Shown piece by piece: positions 23,697 through 33,217 of a stretch of 64,000 nt of DNA (position 1 is the stretch's first letter; every line of letters starts with the position of its first letter). The stretch comes from Thermophilibacter provencensis (GTDB lineage: Bacteria; Actinomycetota; Coriobacteriia; Coriobacteriales; Atopobiaceae). The DNA is taken from positions 57,490-121,489 of the forward strand of contig NZ_JAUDEA010000008.1 of NCBI RefSeq assembly GCF_030372065.1. The letters are read 5' to 3'. The notes beneath the pieces are model-generated. The model was not told the origin of the DNA and ran no database searches. It saw only the letters and a program-made list of their open reading frames with translations. The position numbers and the translations under genes are program-made.

Positions 23697-26597
23697 CTAT
23701 GCTCCACCAACGTACCTGATGGGATTCTGTCCGCTGCACAGACTCGCAACGGCCTGCCCCTTGTAACGCTCACGCAGCTCGTCGTCAGCAAGATGCCCGA
23801 CAAACTGATAACGGCCATCCCCCGACTCTGATGCCTCATCCTGTCCTGCAGGAAGCCATTCATCGATGCGATAGACCTCGACAATGCGACCGCCACAAAC
23901 ACCGAAAGCGAGCTTGGCGTTACGCGCTCTTGTGAGACCAACTCGCCAATTCCCACGCACCCTGTCGTACAGTTCCTGGGCACTCATTTCCGAGAGGTTG
24001 ACGTTAGAGATCTTGATAAGGATACCGGGCTCATCAAAGTCAGACTCTCCGAGCTGTTTCACATGCCCGTAATATTCTGCCCCAACGCCATCTCGCTCGA
24101 CTCTCAGCATCTTCGCCACTGTGCGCATTCGCAGCAGCCCCGTCACGAGCCAGGCATACACCTCGTCCCAGCGCCCAGGGCTCACGTCCGCGTCCAATCG
24201 CACCTGCAGCTCTCGCGTCTTCTCGCTCGGCTCTCGCCAGGAAATCTTCCCGCCAAGGTCGGCAAGCAGCACCTCGACCTCCTCACCGCGCGCGACAAGC
24301 CCCTCGTACAGCGACGCATCCGTGAACCAGAGATTCACGCCGACCCAACCATCGCGCTGCACAAAATACGCCGTCGCATGAACGCCACGCATGCCCAGTC
24401 CGAACGTCGCATACCACCCGTTGTTCTCAGCCCTACCCGATGGGTCGGCATACGCAGACACAAAGTCCTGCCGCTCGGCGCAATAGTCGTAGAAGCCGTC
24501 CCAAAAGAGCGACTTGAGGTCGGGGTTCGGGGTCTCCACAAGGCACTTCGCTCGTATGTCATAGAGGGACGAGCCGGTTTCCCCCACGCTCCAGTACTTC
24601 CACCCGTTGGTGGAGATTCGCTTTCCTGTCACGAGCTCCTTCATACGCTCCGCCGCACGGGAAGGGCTCTCCAAGACATCCCCGTTGAAGAGGCGAATGC
24701 CGTAGTCGTCGGTCACCGTGGCAACAACGGCACGGTCGCCCTCGCTGGCAACCAGCTCGGTCCCCGGGACAATCTTCGCCATGGTGCAGACCGCTCTGAA
24801 CGTCATGGACTTCATCGTGGGCGTGGCCTTCTTGATCGGCTTATACGACGCCACGACGTCAGCGCTCAGCTCAGGGAACGGCCAAACCTCGAGGGCGCGT
24901 TCCGCCAATCGCTTGGCGCGGGTGCAGATTGCCCCCTCGTTCCACTTTTCCAGGTCATGCAGCTCCTTGGAAATCACCAGGTAGTCCTGGTCAAAGCCAC
25001 CCTTGAGATGCGCCTTCTTCTCCGCGAAGGGCGCATCCGAGAGCTCGGGGTTGTACGCCGTGAGCGTGAGGTTGCCCAGCGTGTTGATGAGCTCTTCGTA
25101 GACGCGCTCGCAGTCGTCCCCGAGCATCTCACGCCACTCCGCACTGTTGAGCGCATTCTGCGGCATGATGTGCTCGATGGAGAAGGTACCGCCTGAGAAG
25201 TCCATCGGATCCTTCGCATGCCAGCTGTTCTCGAGCGTGGTGAGCAGATAGAAGCCGCGCTTGAACGCATAGCAGTCGCGCGTCCTGAGCGCCCGCTCGA
25301 ACTCCGCGTCACTCGGCATGCGTCGAGCCGTTCCCTCCTCGCCCAGGAGAATCGCCTCATAGGCCTCGCGGATAATGCCGCCGTCGTCTCGTACCGCGTT
25401 CAGCCGTGCGATCACGGACGAGAAGAACTTGTTCAGGCTGTTCGTCGCGACGTCACACACAGAGCGACGGAAGAGGTAGCTCTCCGTGGTTCTCAGCATG
25501 GAGGCAAGGTCATCATGTGAGAGAGACCCACTGATATAGTCCTCGAAGAAGGACATAAGCAGCGGGTTCACGACGGAGACGTCGAGAGCGTGGATGCGAG
25601 CGAGAAGAACGCGGAGCTCCTTGTCCTCGCAGGCACCAGCCGTGATGCACGCGTAGTGCCCGGCGTAGCGGCGAATCTCCTTGAGAAGCTCGGTCATCTG
25701 CCCAGGCTTGTCGTAGCCATTGTCCATGACGTGCCGCTTGAACAGTCGGTACACGTCACGCGCGACGATGCTGGTCGGCGCGTTGATGACCGTCAGCCAG
25801 TTGCGCAGAAACTCGTCGAAGACCTCATCGTAGCTGTCCGCACCGAGTGTCTCCTCGATCTTGCGCCAGTAGTTGGCGTAGATGTCCTCCTGCTCGTCCA
25901 TGGGAAGCCCCATGAGCACGAAGTTACGCACGAGGTCCGCCGTGGAGAGGTCCTTTCCCGTGGAGTTCATCGACTCAAAGATGAGCTGCGGGTTGTCCTG
26001 GCCCTGCGAGAGCGTAATATCGACGATCTCAAGGCGCTGGATACCGTCCCAGACCACATTGGGGTCATCAATGTTGCTCAGCCACGTGCGGAAAAGCGCG
26101 AGATTGTCGACGATTCGATGAGACTCGTTCACGACCTCGATATCTGGATTCTCCAGGTGGTCGACAACGGAGCAGAGCGTCTTCTCGTCTCCCTGCGAAA
26201 GGGTGAGACGATAGTGGTCCTCCCCCTTCTTGTACTTAAGGACAAGGTAGCCGCTGTCGATGATCTCATCGTAGGAGACATGCGTCAGCTTGTCAGGATG
26301 CTCTCGAGCAAACTCCGCCATAGCGATAATGAGCAGGCTGAGCGTGGTGATACGCTGCTGGCCATCGATGATCAGGAGCTTGTTCACGCCCGAGGCGCTA
26401 AACTCCCCTCCCAGCACCCTGACCACGGAGCCCGTGAAGTGAGTGCCGGAGCTTCGCCGCCCAACGGCAACAACGTCATCCCAGAGCTGCCGGCACTGCT
26501 CCTCGTCCCACGAGTAGGCTCGCTGATAGACGGGGATGACCATCCGCTGGTTGGCGAAGGTGAGCAGGCTGACAATCGACTGTGGTATGGCGTTCAT
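23697..26597 (-). CDS. GmrSD-like type IV restriction enzyme with extra modified-DNA domains
   Basis: 966 residues. The N-terminal DUF262 domain has IPVYQRAYSWDEEQ and IIDGQQRITTL (DGQQR at 78-82), a ParB-like nucleotide-using motif. DUF1524 follows, with the HNH-like EHIMPQN near residue 475 and NTLGNLTLTAYN. This pair defines GmrSD/BrxU-type enzymes that cut modified phage DNA. After it come a DUF4357/RAMA-like segment (SPSRAAERM, NGWKYW), a DUF4268-like segment (GRWDEVYAWLV) and a C-terminal domain ending QNPIRYV that may be PUA-like. The start at 26597 has GGAG six bases upstream. The extra domains suggest recognition of modified bases. Confidence 0.85.
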   Translation of the reverse strand: MNAIPQSIVSLLTFANQRMVIPVYQRAYSWDEEQCRQLWDDVVAVGRRSSGTHFTGSVVRVLGGEFSASGVNKLLIIDGQQRITTLSLLIIAMAEFAREHPDKLTHVSYDEIIDSGYLVLKYKKGEDHYRLTLSQGDEKTLCSVVDHLENPDIEVVNESHRIVDNLALFRTWLSNIDDPNVVWDGIQRLEIVDITLSQGQDNPQLIFESMNSTGKDLSTADLVRNFVLMGLPMDEQEDIYANYWRKIEETLGADSYDEVFDEFLRNWLTVINAPTSIVARDVYRLFKRHVMDNGYDKPGQMTELLKEIRRYAGHYACITAGACEDKELRVLLARIHALDVSVVNPLLMSFFEDYISGSLSHDDLASMLRTTESYLFRRSVCDVATNSLNKFFSSVIARLNAVRDDGGIIREAYEAILLGEEGTARRMPSDAEFERALRTRDCYAFKRGFYLLTTLENSWHAKDPMDFSGGTFSIEHIMPQNALNSAEWREMLGDDCERVYEELINTLGNLTLTAYNPELSDAPFAEKKAHLKGGFDQDYLVISKELHDLEKWNEGAICTRAKRLAERALEVWPFPELSADVVASYKPIKKATPTMKSMTFRAVCTMAKIVPGTELVASEGDRAVVATVTDDYGIRLFNGDVLESPSRAAERMKELVTGKRISTNGWKYWSVGETGSSLYDIRAKCLVETPNPDLKSLFWDGFYDYCAERQDFVSAYADPSGRAENNGWYATFGLGMRGVHATAYFVQRDGWVGVNLWFTDASLYEGLVARGEEVEVLLADLGGKISWREPSEKTRELQVRLDADVSPGRWDEVYAWLVTGLLRMRTVAKMLRVERDGVGAEYYGHVKQLGESDFDEPGILIKISNVNLSEMSAQELYDRVRGNWRVGLTRARNAKLAFGVCGGRIVEVYRIDEWLPAGQDEASESGDGRYQFVGHLADDELRERYKGQAVASLCSGQNPIRYVGGA

Positions 26598-26927
26598 GTT
26601 AGCTCCAGCATGAGGAATGATGGACAAACTAATTCTATTCAGTGATACGAGATAGTAAGACGGAATACAGTATTGAAGGCGGGGGACCTCTTGATGATTA
26701 GTTCCAACGTCGGCGCAGCACGCATACGACTCTGACGAGATGCTGCATCAATCATATCGAATGCATAAAATAGGCTCGAGGATGGCGCTGGCGATTTTTT
26801 CGCCGACTATTGTCTAGTGCAATAGTACGGGTAAGCCCTAGCTTATAGCTGATTTCTGTCTCCCTGGAGATTTATTTCGAGAATTACAATAGCGTCGTCC
26901 TCATTATCTGATTAGGGAGTATGCGTT
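26598..26927. other. AT-rich leader region before the SLATT-RT operon
   Basis: 330 bases without a coding region. Two adjacent hairpins are visible: GGCGA/TCGCC over a T-rich loop (26790-26804) and ACTATTG/CAATAGT (26806-26826). A TACAAT hexamer at 26885-26890 could be a -10 box but has no convincing -35. Several defence reverse transcriptases use an RNA encoded beside the gene, so this is where such an RNA would be expected; there is no direct proof. Confidence 0.4.
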
Positions 26928-27506
26928 GTGGCCGAGAAAAAGACACTGAGTCAGTATCTACCGCAATTGATTGAGAACACAAGGTTAGCGAGAATTCAAT
27001 CGGAGAAACGACTCCTAGAGTTTGACACCCTGCTAAAGCATGCAACGATTTATTATGCTTGTATAACCACTTTGCTTTCTATAGTACCGCTATTTTTGAG
27101 CAGTTCTTTTGGGAGTTGGGAGGACCGCATAACGTTCCTCTCAATTGCATCAGCAATTATTATAACAATCTGCACGATTTACGCCTCCGGACAAAACTAT
27201 GCAGTTAGAGCGGAACAAATGAGGCATGCATATTTGGAACTGCAGCGGCTCTGGCTACAAATCGATTCTCTAAAGGTGGACTCAGAAGAATACGAGAATG
27301 CACTATCCGAAATTGCCGGGCGTTACGTTGACATAGTTGCAAGCACTGAGAACCACACCGAGAGCGACTATCTATTTGGTGTTGGAGATAAGGTCACGGA
27401 TGCTGACGAGACCATCCGTCGCGCACGGTACATACTACTTAGGTTCATGGTGTATATCGGCCTTCCCATTCTTCTTGTTGCGATATCAATTCTGGTGATT
27501 GAGTAA
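26928..27506 (+). CDS. SLATT-type membrane protein paired with a reverse transcriptase
   Basis: 192 residues. A basic N-terminal helix (TRLARIQSEKRLLEF) leads into two transmembrane helices (about 42-64 and 69-90), a long helical cytosolic segment rich in charged residues, and a third hydrophobic helix at the C-terminus (about 169-191). This is the SLATT architecture: a two-helix pore-forming effector predicted in bacterial conflict systems, one subfamily of which is known for occurring with reverse transcriptases. The start is GTG with AGGGAG eight bases upstream. The stop lies two bases before the RT start codon. Base composition is markedly AT-rich compared with flanking genes. Confidence 0.8.
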   Translation: MAEKKTLSQYLPQLIENTRLARIQSEKRLLEFDTLLKHATIYYACITTLLSIVPLFLSSSFGSWEDRITFLSIASAIIITICTIYASGQNYAVRAEQMRHAYLELQRLWLQIDSLKVDSEEYENALSEIAGRYVDIVASTENHTESDYLFGVGDKVTDADETIRRARYILLRFMVYIGLPILLVAISILVIE

Positions 27507-27508
27507 CT

Positions 27509-28867
27509 ATGGCTGCATCAGAGTTGTTTAAAATTGGATTTCGCGAAGACCATCTAAAGTTCCTATTCTTGCAATCACTTTACGGAACATCCTCAGTAGG
27601 CATTGACTACATAACTACAGAAAGGTTTATCTCAGACCTTGATTCTCACGTTTCCGTCATATCCAAGAAAGTACTCTCAGGGAGATATTCATTTACCCCC
27701 TATCGCCAATTACTGGTTAGCAAGGGAGCGGGGAAGCTTCCGAGAGTACTTAGCATCCCGACTGTCCGCGATAGGCTGACGTTGAAAGCTCTTTCCGATA
27801 TCCTCGGAAAGACGTTTGGGAATCGCTGCAAAACTCCTCAGCCTCAATTGGTCGTTTCTGAGCTTGCTAGTGCTATATCAGCTAAAACGTACCCCGCATA
27901 TATCAAACTTGACTTGAAGGACTTCTACGGAAGCATCCCGCATGAACCGCTGATCAAGTCTATTAGATCAAAAATCAGGAAACGAGAACTATTGCAGCTC
28001 ATTCAGTCTGCAATTTCTACCCCCACCGTTCCGTTCGGGATTAAGGCAACTCGCCCCAATGAAAGCGGATTGCCTCAAGGCCTCTCAATTTCAAATCAAC
28101 TATCGAATCTATATGCTTCCAAGCTTGACACTGCTGTTAAGCGCAAGTTTCCGGAAATTCTGTATAAGAGATACGTTGACGACATCCTCATACTTTGCTC
28201 ATCCGATGAAATCTCACATATTAAGTCGTTCGTCGAATCTACTATTCAAAATCTTGGCCTTAAGCTTAGTAAAGAAAAGTGTGTTGACGGAATTATCGAA
28301 GCCGACGCTATTGAATACCTTGGCTACCGATTTCAAGATGGGATTATCTCAGTTCGCGAATCATCAAAAAGGAAGATCGAAGGCTCACTCGAAAGAACTA
28401 TCAGAGCGATTTCACACGCCAATGTAGCTAAGAAATCTACGGAAAAAACTTGGCTATATAAAGATTTGTATAGGCGCATTACTGGTTGCAAGGTAACTTA
28501 CGATGGGATTAGCTATACTAGATATGGCTGGCTGTTTTATTATTCAAGAATCAATGATGTTGCATATCTCGGCAAGTTAGATTCGCTAGTCCGTAAGCTT
28601 GCAAATAGGTATAACGTTAGTCTCGATGGAGAGCTGCCCAGATTCAAAACGGCGTACTATCAAATGCGCTTCAATGGTCGTGAAAGCAGCTACTTCCCTG
28701 TTTTTGATTTCAGTCGGCCTGCCGCCGATATTCGCGCGCAACTTACAGGTCTAGTTGCCAAAGAAATCATTGACTCCTACTCGGACGAAGACATAAAGCA
28801 GCTATTCCAACAAGTTGTAAATCGAATAATAAGAACTTTGGAAAAGGACGTTGGAGTAGTCTCGTAG
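27509..28867 (+). CDS. Defence-type reverse transcriptase (UG/Abi-like) of a SLATT-RT pair
   Basis: 452 residues. RT motifs in order: LPRVLSIPTVRDRLTLKAL, the catalytic Asp135 in KLDLKDFYGSI, GLPQGLSISNQ (PQG at 189-191), YVDD at 222-225 with Asp224 and Asp225, and GLKLSKEKC. About 170 further residues form a C-terminal domain with no maturase, HNH or endonuclease motif. This excludes group II introns, and no diversity-generating repeat pair was seen. It resembles UG/Abi-type RTs used in phage defence. It has no good ribosome site of its own and is probably coupled to the SLATT gene. The pair is AT-rich, as expected for recent transfer. Confidence 0.85.
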   Translation: MAASELFKIGFREDHLKFLFLQSLYGTSSVGIDYITTERFISDLDSHVSVISKKVLSGRYSFTPYRQLLVSKGAGKLPRVLSIPTVRDRLTLKALSDILGKTFGNRCKTPQPQLVVSELASAISAKTYPAYIKLDLKDFYGSIPHEPLIKSIRSKIRKRELLQLIQSAISTPTVPFGIKATRPNESGLPQGLSISNQLSNLYASKLDTAVKRKFPEILYKRYVDDILILCSSDEISHIKSFVESTIQNLGLKLSKEKCVDGIIEADAIEYLGYRFQDGIISVRESSKRKIEGSLERTIRAISHANVAKKSTEKTWLYKDLYRRITGCKVTYDGISYTRYGWLFYYSRINDVAYLGKLDSLVRKLANRYNVSLDGELPRFKTAYYQMRFNGRESSYFPVFDFSRPAADIRAQLTGLVAKEIIDSYSDEDIKQLFQQVVNRIIRTLEKDVGVVS

Positions 28868-28871
28868 CATC

Positions 28872-28912
28872 AAGCCGGTTTTCGTAAGTTGGGTCATAGT
28901 CGAGACCGGCTT
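28872..28912. terminator. Hairpin between converging RT and hsdR genes
   Basis: AAGCCGGT (28872-28879) pairs with ACCGGCTT (28905-28912), and TCG/CGA lie further in. It sits five bases after the RT stop and twenty bases after the end of hsdR, so it may stop both transcripts. No strong U-tract is present. Confidence 0.5.
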
Positions 28913-28931
28913 ACAGAAAACTCAGCCATTC

Positions 28932-31900
28932 TCATATCGTCGCATTCGCCTTGAAGTTCTCCGCCTGCTCCATTACCCTCTCGAAGACCTCCTCGTCCCA
29001 CTCGGGAGGGTACCCATTACGGTAGAGGAGAACGGTCAGATCCATGTTGAGCTGGCTCTTGATGTCGTCGCGCGTCGACCAGTCTGCGTACTGTGCCTTG
29101 TCGTTCACGAGCTTTGCGATCTCCTTGGCGAGAGTGACGCACTTCTCCTCGGCGTAGGGGAAGCCGTGGTCGTCGCGGACCCTCACCAGGATGTCGTAGA
29201 AGGCCTTCTCCTCGTACGTGATGCCCATCTTCTCAAACGAGCGCTTGTCTTCCTCGAGATTCTTCAGGATCGTGAGAAGCTGGTCCGAGAGGTCGTCGAC
29301 GAAGTCGGCTACGACCTCGCTCGTGAACTGCAGGCTGTCGCGCGTGTTGTAGGCGTCGACGACCTTGCGCAGTCGCTCGCTGAACTCGACTGACTTCACC
29401 TTGTTCGTCCTGCCGTATGCCCTGATTGCCTTTCGCGCGAGCTTGAGCAGTGCGTTGAACTTCGTGATGGGCATCTTGACCGCGTCGAGCTCGGCGACGA
29501 ACTCGTCGCTGAAGAGGTCCTCGGACTTCTGCGCGTCGACGACGCTCTCGACCCCCGTGCAGCTGATGGCCTTGGCCACCATGTCCTCGACGACCGCGTT
29601 CATCGTCTCCGTGTCGGGCGCGTCGCCGATGGTCTGCTTGTAGACGATCGATCTGATCGCCAGGTAGAACTGGGCCACCGCGGTCTCGTGGTCGGTGAGC
29701 TCGCCGGAGGGGAAGCATATCCCGTAGGCGGACTTCAGGATGCGGGACAGGCCCATGAACCTCGTCTGGAAGTCCTTGGAGAGCTGCACGTACTCCGCCG
29801 CGTCGTTCAGGCACGCGAGGCGCTCGAGCGGGGCGCCCGAGACGAACCTGGAGGCATCGAAGTTCACCATGAGCTCGTCGAGCATGGCGAGGTGGTTGCG
29901 GAAGATGCCGAGCGAGACCGCCAGCTCGTCCACGGACCCCTCGTCGTCGTCCCCGTACCTCTTGAGCGCCTCCATCATGTTGTCCTTGATGCCGATGTAG
30001 TCGACGACGAGACCCTTGTCCTTGCCCTCGAAGACGCGGTTGACGCGGCTGATCGTCTGGACGAGCGTGTGCTTCTGCAAGGGCTTGTCGATGTACATGA
30101 CGGCGAGAGACGGCACGTCGAAGCCCGTGATCCACATGTCGCAGACGACGGCGACCTTGAAGTTGGAGTCGTTGTTCTTGAACTGCCTGTCGAGGAGCTT
30201 GCGCCGCTCCTTGGTGCCGCAGAGGTCGTAGAGCTCCTTCTCGTCGTCCTTGCCCCTCGTCGCGACGATGTTGATCTTCGGGAGAGCCTCTAGGTCCTCG
30301 AGCTGGTCTTGCGTGAGCTCCGACTCGTCCTCGGCCTTACGGGCGACCGCCCAGTCGGGCCGTATGGCGACGATCGCCTTGTAGAGGTCGAAGGCGTGCA
30401 GGCGGTCGGAGCAGACGACCATCGCCTTCTGGACGACCCCCGGCTTCTCGGAGCAGAGCGCCTCGTAGTGGCCAACGAGGTCCTCCGCGAGGCGCGCGAT
30501 GCGCTCGGGGTTGCGGAGGATCACGGACATCGCGCTCATCGCGCGCTGGCTCTCCTCGATCTGCTCCTCGGTCGACCCCTGCTCCGCACAGCGGTCGTAG
30601 TACTCCTGGATCTTGCTCACCTGATCATCGGAGAGCTGCACGCGGGCGAGGCGGGGCTCATACGCGATGCGCACCGTGATCCCGTCGTCGCTCGACTCCT
30701 TCATCGTGTACCGGTCGACCACGGGGCCGAACACGGCGATGGTCTCGTCGATCGGGGTGCCGGTGAAGCCGACGTAGGTCGCGTTCGGGAAACCGTCGCG
30801 GAGGTACTTCGCGAAGCCGTACCGGGTGAACACGCCCTTGTCGGTCCTCTTGAGCTTGGAGCCGACGCCCGTCTGCGTGCGGTGCGCCTCGTCGGAGATG
30901 CACACGATGTTGGTCCGTTCGGAGAGCAGCCCCGTGTCCTCGCTGAACTTCTGGATGGTCGTGACGTAGACGCCCCCGGACGCCTTATCTGCGAGCGTGC
31001 TCCTCAGCTCGGAGCGCGACTCGATGCTGCGGACGTCCTCCTCATGCAGAAACCGCTTCGCCGTCACGAACAGCTCGCTCGTCTGGCTGTCCAGGTCCTC
31101 CCTGTCCACGATGATGACGATCGTCGGGTTGCCGAGCACGCTGCTGCGCCTGAGCATCATTAGGCGTGAGAGGAAGAGCATGGTGTAAGTCTTGCCGCAC
31201 CCGGTGGCGCCGAAGTAGGTGCCGCCCTTGCCGTCGCCGGAGGGGCGGAGGTGGGCGCAGATGCTGTCGAGCATCTTCGTCGCGGCGAAGAACTGCGGGT
31301 ACCGGCAGACGATCTCCTTGTCGCCGTCGTCGGGGTAGAAGACGAAGTCGCGGACGATCGCGAGGAACCTCTCGGGAGCGAAGGCACCCTTGACGAGGGT
31401 GTAGAGTGACCCGATTCCATTGGAGACCCTGTCGGCATCGTCCGCCTTGTTCCAGGCGTAGAAGTAGGGGTACGGGGTGAACACGGTGCCGAGCCTGTTG
31501 TTCGCCCCGTCGCATATCGCGGCGACGCAGCAGTACTTGAGGAGGCTCGGAACGTCGCGGGCGTAGCGGACGCACACCTGCCTCCACGCGTCGTGGATGG
31601 TCGTCCCCTCCTCGACGGCGGACTTGAACTCCAGGATGGCGAGCGGGATACCGTTGACGAAGCACAGCAGATCGGGACGGCGCGTCGCCTTGTCGGTGAC
31701 GCTGTACTGGTTCACCACAAGCAGATCGTTGGCGGACACGTCGTCGAAGTCCACGTACTCGATGTGCGCCGCGGGGAGGCTCGCGTCCTCGCGCGGGAGG
31801 TCGATTCCCTCGTTGATGAGCCAGAAAGTCCTTCGGTTGCCGTTGTAGAGGGGCGCGGATGGGGTGTACTTCAGCTCGTTGATCAGGGAGCATACCTCGC

Positions 31901-32099
31901 CGTCCGTCAGAGCGAGGTCTGCGTACCTCCGGCGGAGGCTGTCGGCGAGGGCGTCCTCCATGAGCACGTCCTCGTAGCGGCGGTGCAGGGACTCGCCGTG
32001 GGCGTAGCCCCACCCCTCCTCCTGGAAGAGACCGATGATGGCACTCTCGAGCTCCTCTTCAGTGAACTTTCCTCTGATGAACTGCCGGTACTTGTCCAT
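28932..32099 (-). CDS. hsdR: Type I restriction enzyme, HsdR subunit
   Basis: 1055 residues. The N-terminal nuclease shows PD-(D/E)XK residues Asp143 and Glu157-x-Lys159 in RPDLLCFVNGIPLAILEFKS. Superfamily 2 helicase motifs follow: GATGCGKT near 297, SDEAHRTQ near 403, VGFTGTP and QTISRVNRVF. HsdR translocates DNA and cuts it far from unmethylated target sites. It starts eight bases after the hsdS stop, with TAGGA seven bases upstream, as the last gene of an hsdMSR operon. All motifs are intact. Confidence 0.97.
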   Translation of the reverse strand: MDKYRQFIRGKFTEEELESAIIGLFQEEGWGYAHGESLHRRYEDVLMEDALADSLRRRYADLALTDGEVCSLINELKYTPSAPLYNGNRRTFWLINEGIDLPREDASLPAAHIEYVDFDDVSANDLLVVNQYSVTDKATRRPDLLCFVNGIPLAILEFKSAVEEGTTIHDAWRQVCVRYARDVPSLLKYCCVAAICDGANNRLGTVFTPYPYFYAWNKADDADRVSNGIGSLYTLVKGAFAPERFLAIVRDFVFYPDDGDKEIVCRYPQFFAATKMLDSICAHLRPSGDGKGGTYFGATGCGKTYTMLFLSRLMMLRRSSVLGNPTIVIIVDREDLDSQTSELFVTAKRFLHEEDVRSIESRSELRSTLADKASGGVYVTTIQKFSEDTGLLSERTNIVCISDEAHRTQTGVGSKLKRTDKGVFTRYGFAKYLRDGFPNATYVGFTGTPIDETIAVFGPVVDRYTMKESSDDGITVRIAYEPRLARVQLSDDQVSKIQEYYDRCAEQGSTEEQIEESQRAMSAMSVILRNPERIARLAEDLVGHYEALCSEKPGVVQKAMVVCSDRLHAFDLYKAIVAIRPDWAVARKAEDESELTQDQLEDLEALPKINIVATRGKDDEKELYDLCGTKERRKLLDRQFKNNDSNFKVAVVCDMWITGFDVPSLAVMYIDKPLQKHTLVQTISRVNRVFEGKDKGLVVDYIGIKDNMMEALKRYGDDDEGSVDELAVSLGIFRNHLAMLDELMVNFDASRFVSGAPLERLACLNDAAEYVQLSKDFQTRFMGLSRILKSAYGICFPSGELTDHETAVAQFYLAIRSIVYKQTIGDAPDTETMNAVVEDMVAKAISCTGVESVVDAQKSEDLFSDEFVAELDAVKMPITKFNALLKLARKAIRAYGRTNKVKSVEFSERLRKVVDAYNTRDSLQFTSEVVADFVDDLSDQLLTILKNLEEDKRSFEKMGITYEEKAFYDILVRVRDDHGFPYAEEKCVTLAKEIAKLVNDKAQYADWSTRDDIKSQLNMDLTVLLYRNGYPPEWDEEVFERVMEQAENFKANATI

Positions 32100-32107
32100 G
32101 GCGATTC

Positions 32108-33217
32108 CTAACGCGAAGCCTCTTCGACAGATCCCCGGATGAGAACGGGAGTGATCTCTTTGAGCTGGGACTTAAGCCGTTCGTTTATCGCATGACGATT
32201 GCGAAAAGCAATAGACAGCTCTGCAGCAGCCTCCATCAACTTTCTGTCGGGCACGGGGACTTTCTGAGATAAGAATCTCGCCACACTCATACTTCCACGT
32301 ATGCTGTCGTCACAGATAAACCAGCCGTATCGCCCAACTTCATCACGAGATAGCCACGCTAGAAGGTAGTACGAAGCAACCGAATCATCCGGTTCAAAAA
32401 CAGCATATGCCGGCGATACCGCACGAACTTCGTCGGAGTCATTGATTGCAATCGGATAGGCGACGTCTCGTCCGACGTGAAGTAAGTTGCATGCAAGTTG
32501 ACCGGGCTCTACAAGCTTATACTTCCTGAGATCATCGCTACTTGCCTTCGATTCCACGAATTGGTTTGCAAGGTTTACTCCATGAGCACGCTCACAAATT
32601 CCGTCTCTATTCCGGAGGTCGATCTCCCGGAGGAAGTTACCGATAGGTTCCCATCGACTTGCCATTTTGCACTTATCCAAAAGCAAGGCGCAAGAAATCG
32701 ACAAGTCATCCAGCCCCTGTTCATAGGAACGCTGATTCGTAAGCATCGATTCATAGATTGCGGCGTATTTGCGCTGGATTTCAATCGGGGGCAAATCGAG
32801 TTCAACGTCACAAAAATCTTCCCAAGAGAGAGTTTCTCGCGCGCTGCCCCACGAGTTGAAGCGGGCTAGGCGATCGAATTCTCCTCGATTGATCAGAAGA
32901 AAGAGGTATCGAGGGTCAAGCTGATTTTCGTTCGCAACGGAAAAGACTTCGTAGGTGCCCGAAACCAGATAAGTCTCACCGGAGTCGTTATAGGCTAATG
33001 TCAACTTGCCGCTATTTCGGGAAGTGACTGTTACGTACGAGAACCATTTGGGCCTAACAACCTTATACGGCCTAAGAGAAACACCTCTCATGTCCGCCTT
33101 CGTGGGAATGAATTTCTTTTCAACGGACATGCCCCTGACATCATCGATGCCGTACTCTCCGCCGTCGTTGCGAACATTAGACCTAGATATAAGTGCGCCG
33201 AGCCTAATCAATCCCAT
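32108..33217 (-). CDS. hsdS: Type I restriction enzyme, HsdS specificity subunit
   Basis: 369 residues with two target-recognition halves, each ending in the conserved helical spacer (LPPIEIQRKYAAIYESML and VPVPDRKLMEAAAELS). It determines the DNA target of both methylation and cleavage. The true start is ATG 33217, overlapping the end of hsdM by 14 bases; reading further upstream would only re-read hsdM in another frame. The coding sequence is visibly more AT-rich than hsdM and hsdR, as is common when specificity genes are exchanged. The target cannot be predicted here. Confidence 0.9.
   Translation of the reverse strand: MGLIRLGALISRSNVRNDGGEYGIDDVRGMSVEKKFIPTKADMRGVSLRPYKVVRPKWFSYVTVTSRNSGKLTLAYNDSGETYLVSGTYEVFSVANENQLDPRYLFLLINRGEFDRLARFNSWGSARETLSWEDFCDVELDLPPIEIQRKYAAIYESMLTNQRSYEQGLDDLSISCALLLDKCKMASRWEPIGNFLREIDLRNRDGICERAHGVNLANQFVESKASSDDLRKYKLVEPGQLACNLLHVGRDVAYPIAINDSDEVRAVSPAYAVFEPDDSVASYYLLAWLSRDEVGRYGWFICDDSIRGSMSVARFLSQKVPVPDRKLMEAAAELSIAFRNRHAINERLKSQLKEITPVLIRGSVEEASR

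Noticed and set aside
27509..28867. Group II intron, retron or diversity-generating retroelement
   Set aside because: No maturase or HNH domain, no domain V/VI-like RNA hairpin next to the gene, no msr/msd-type inverted repeat pair and no template/variable repeat pair were seen.
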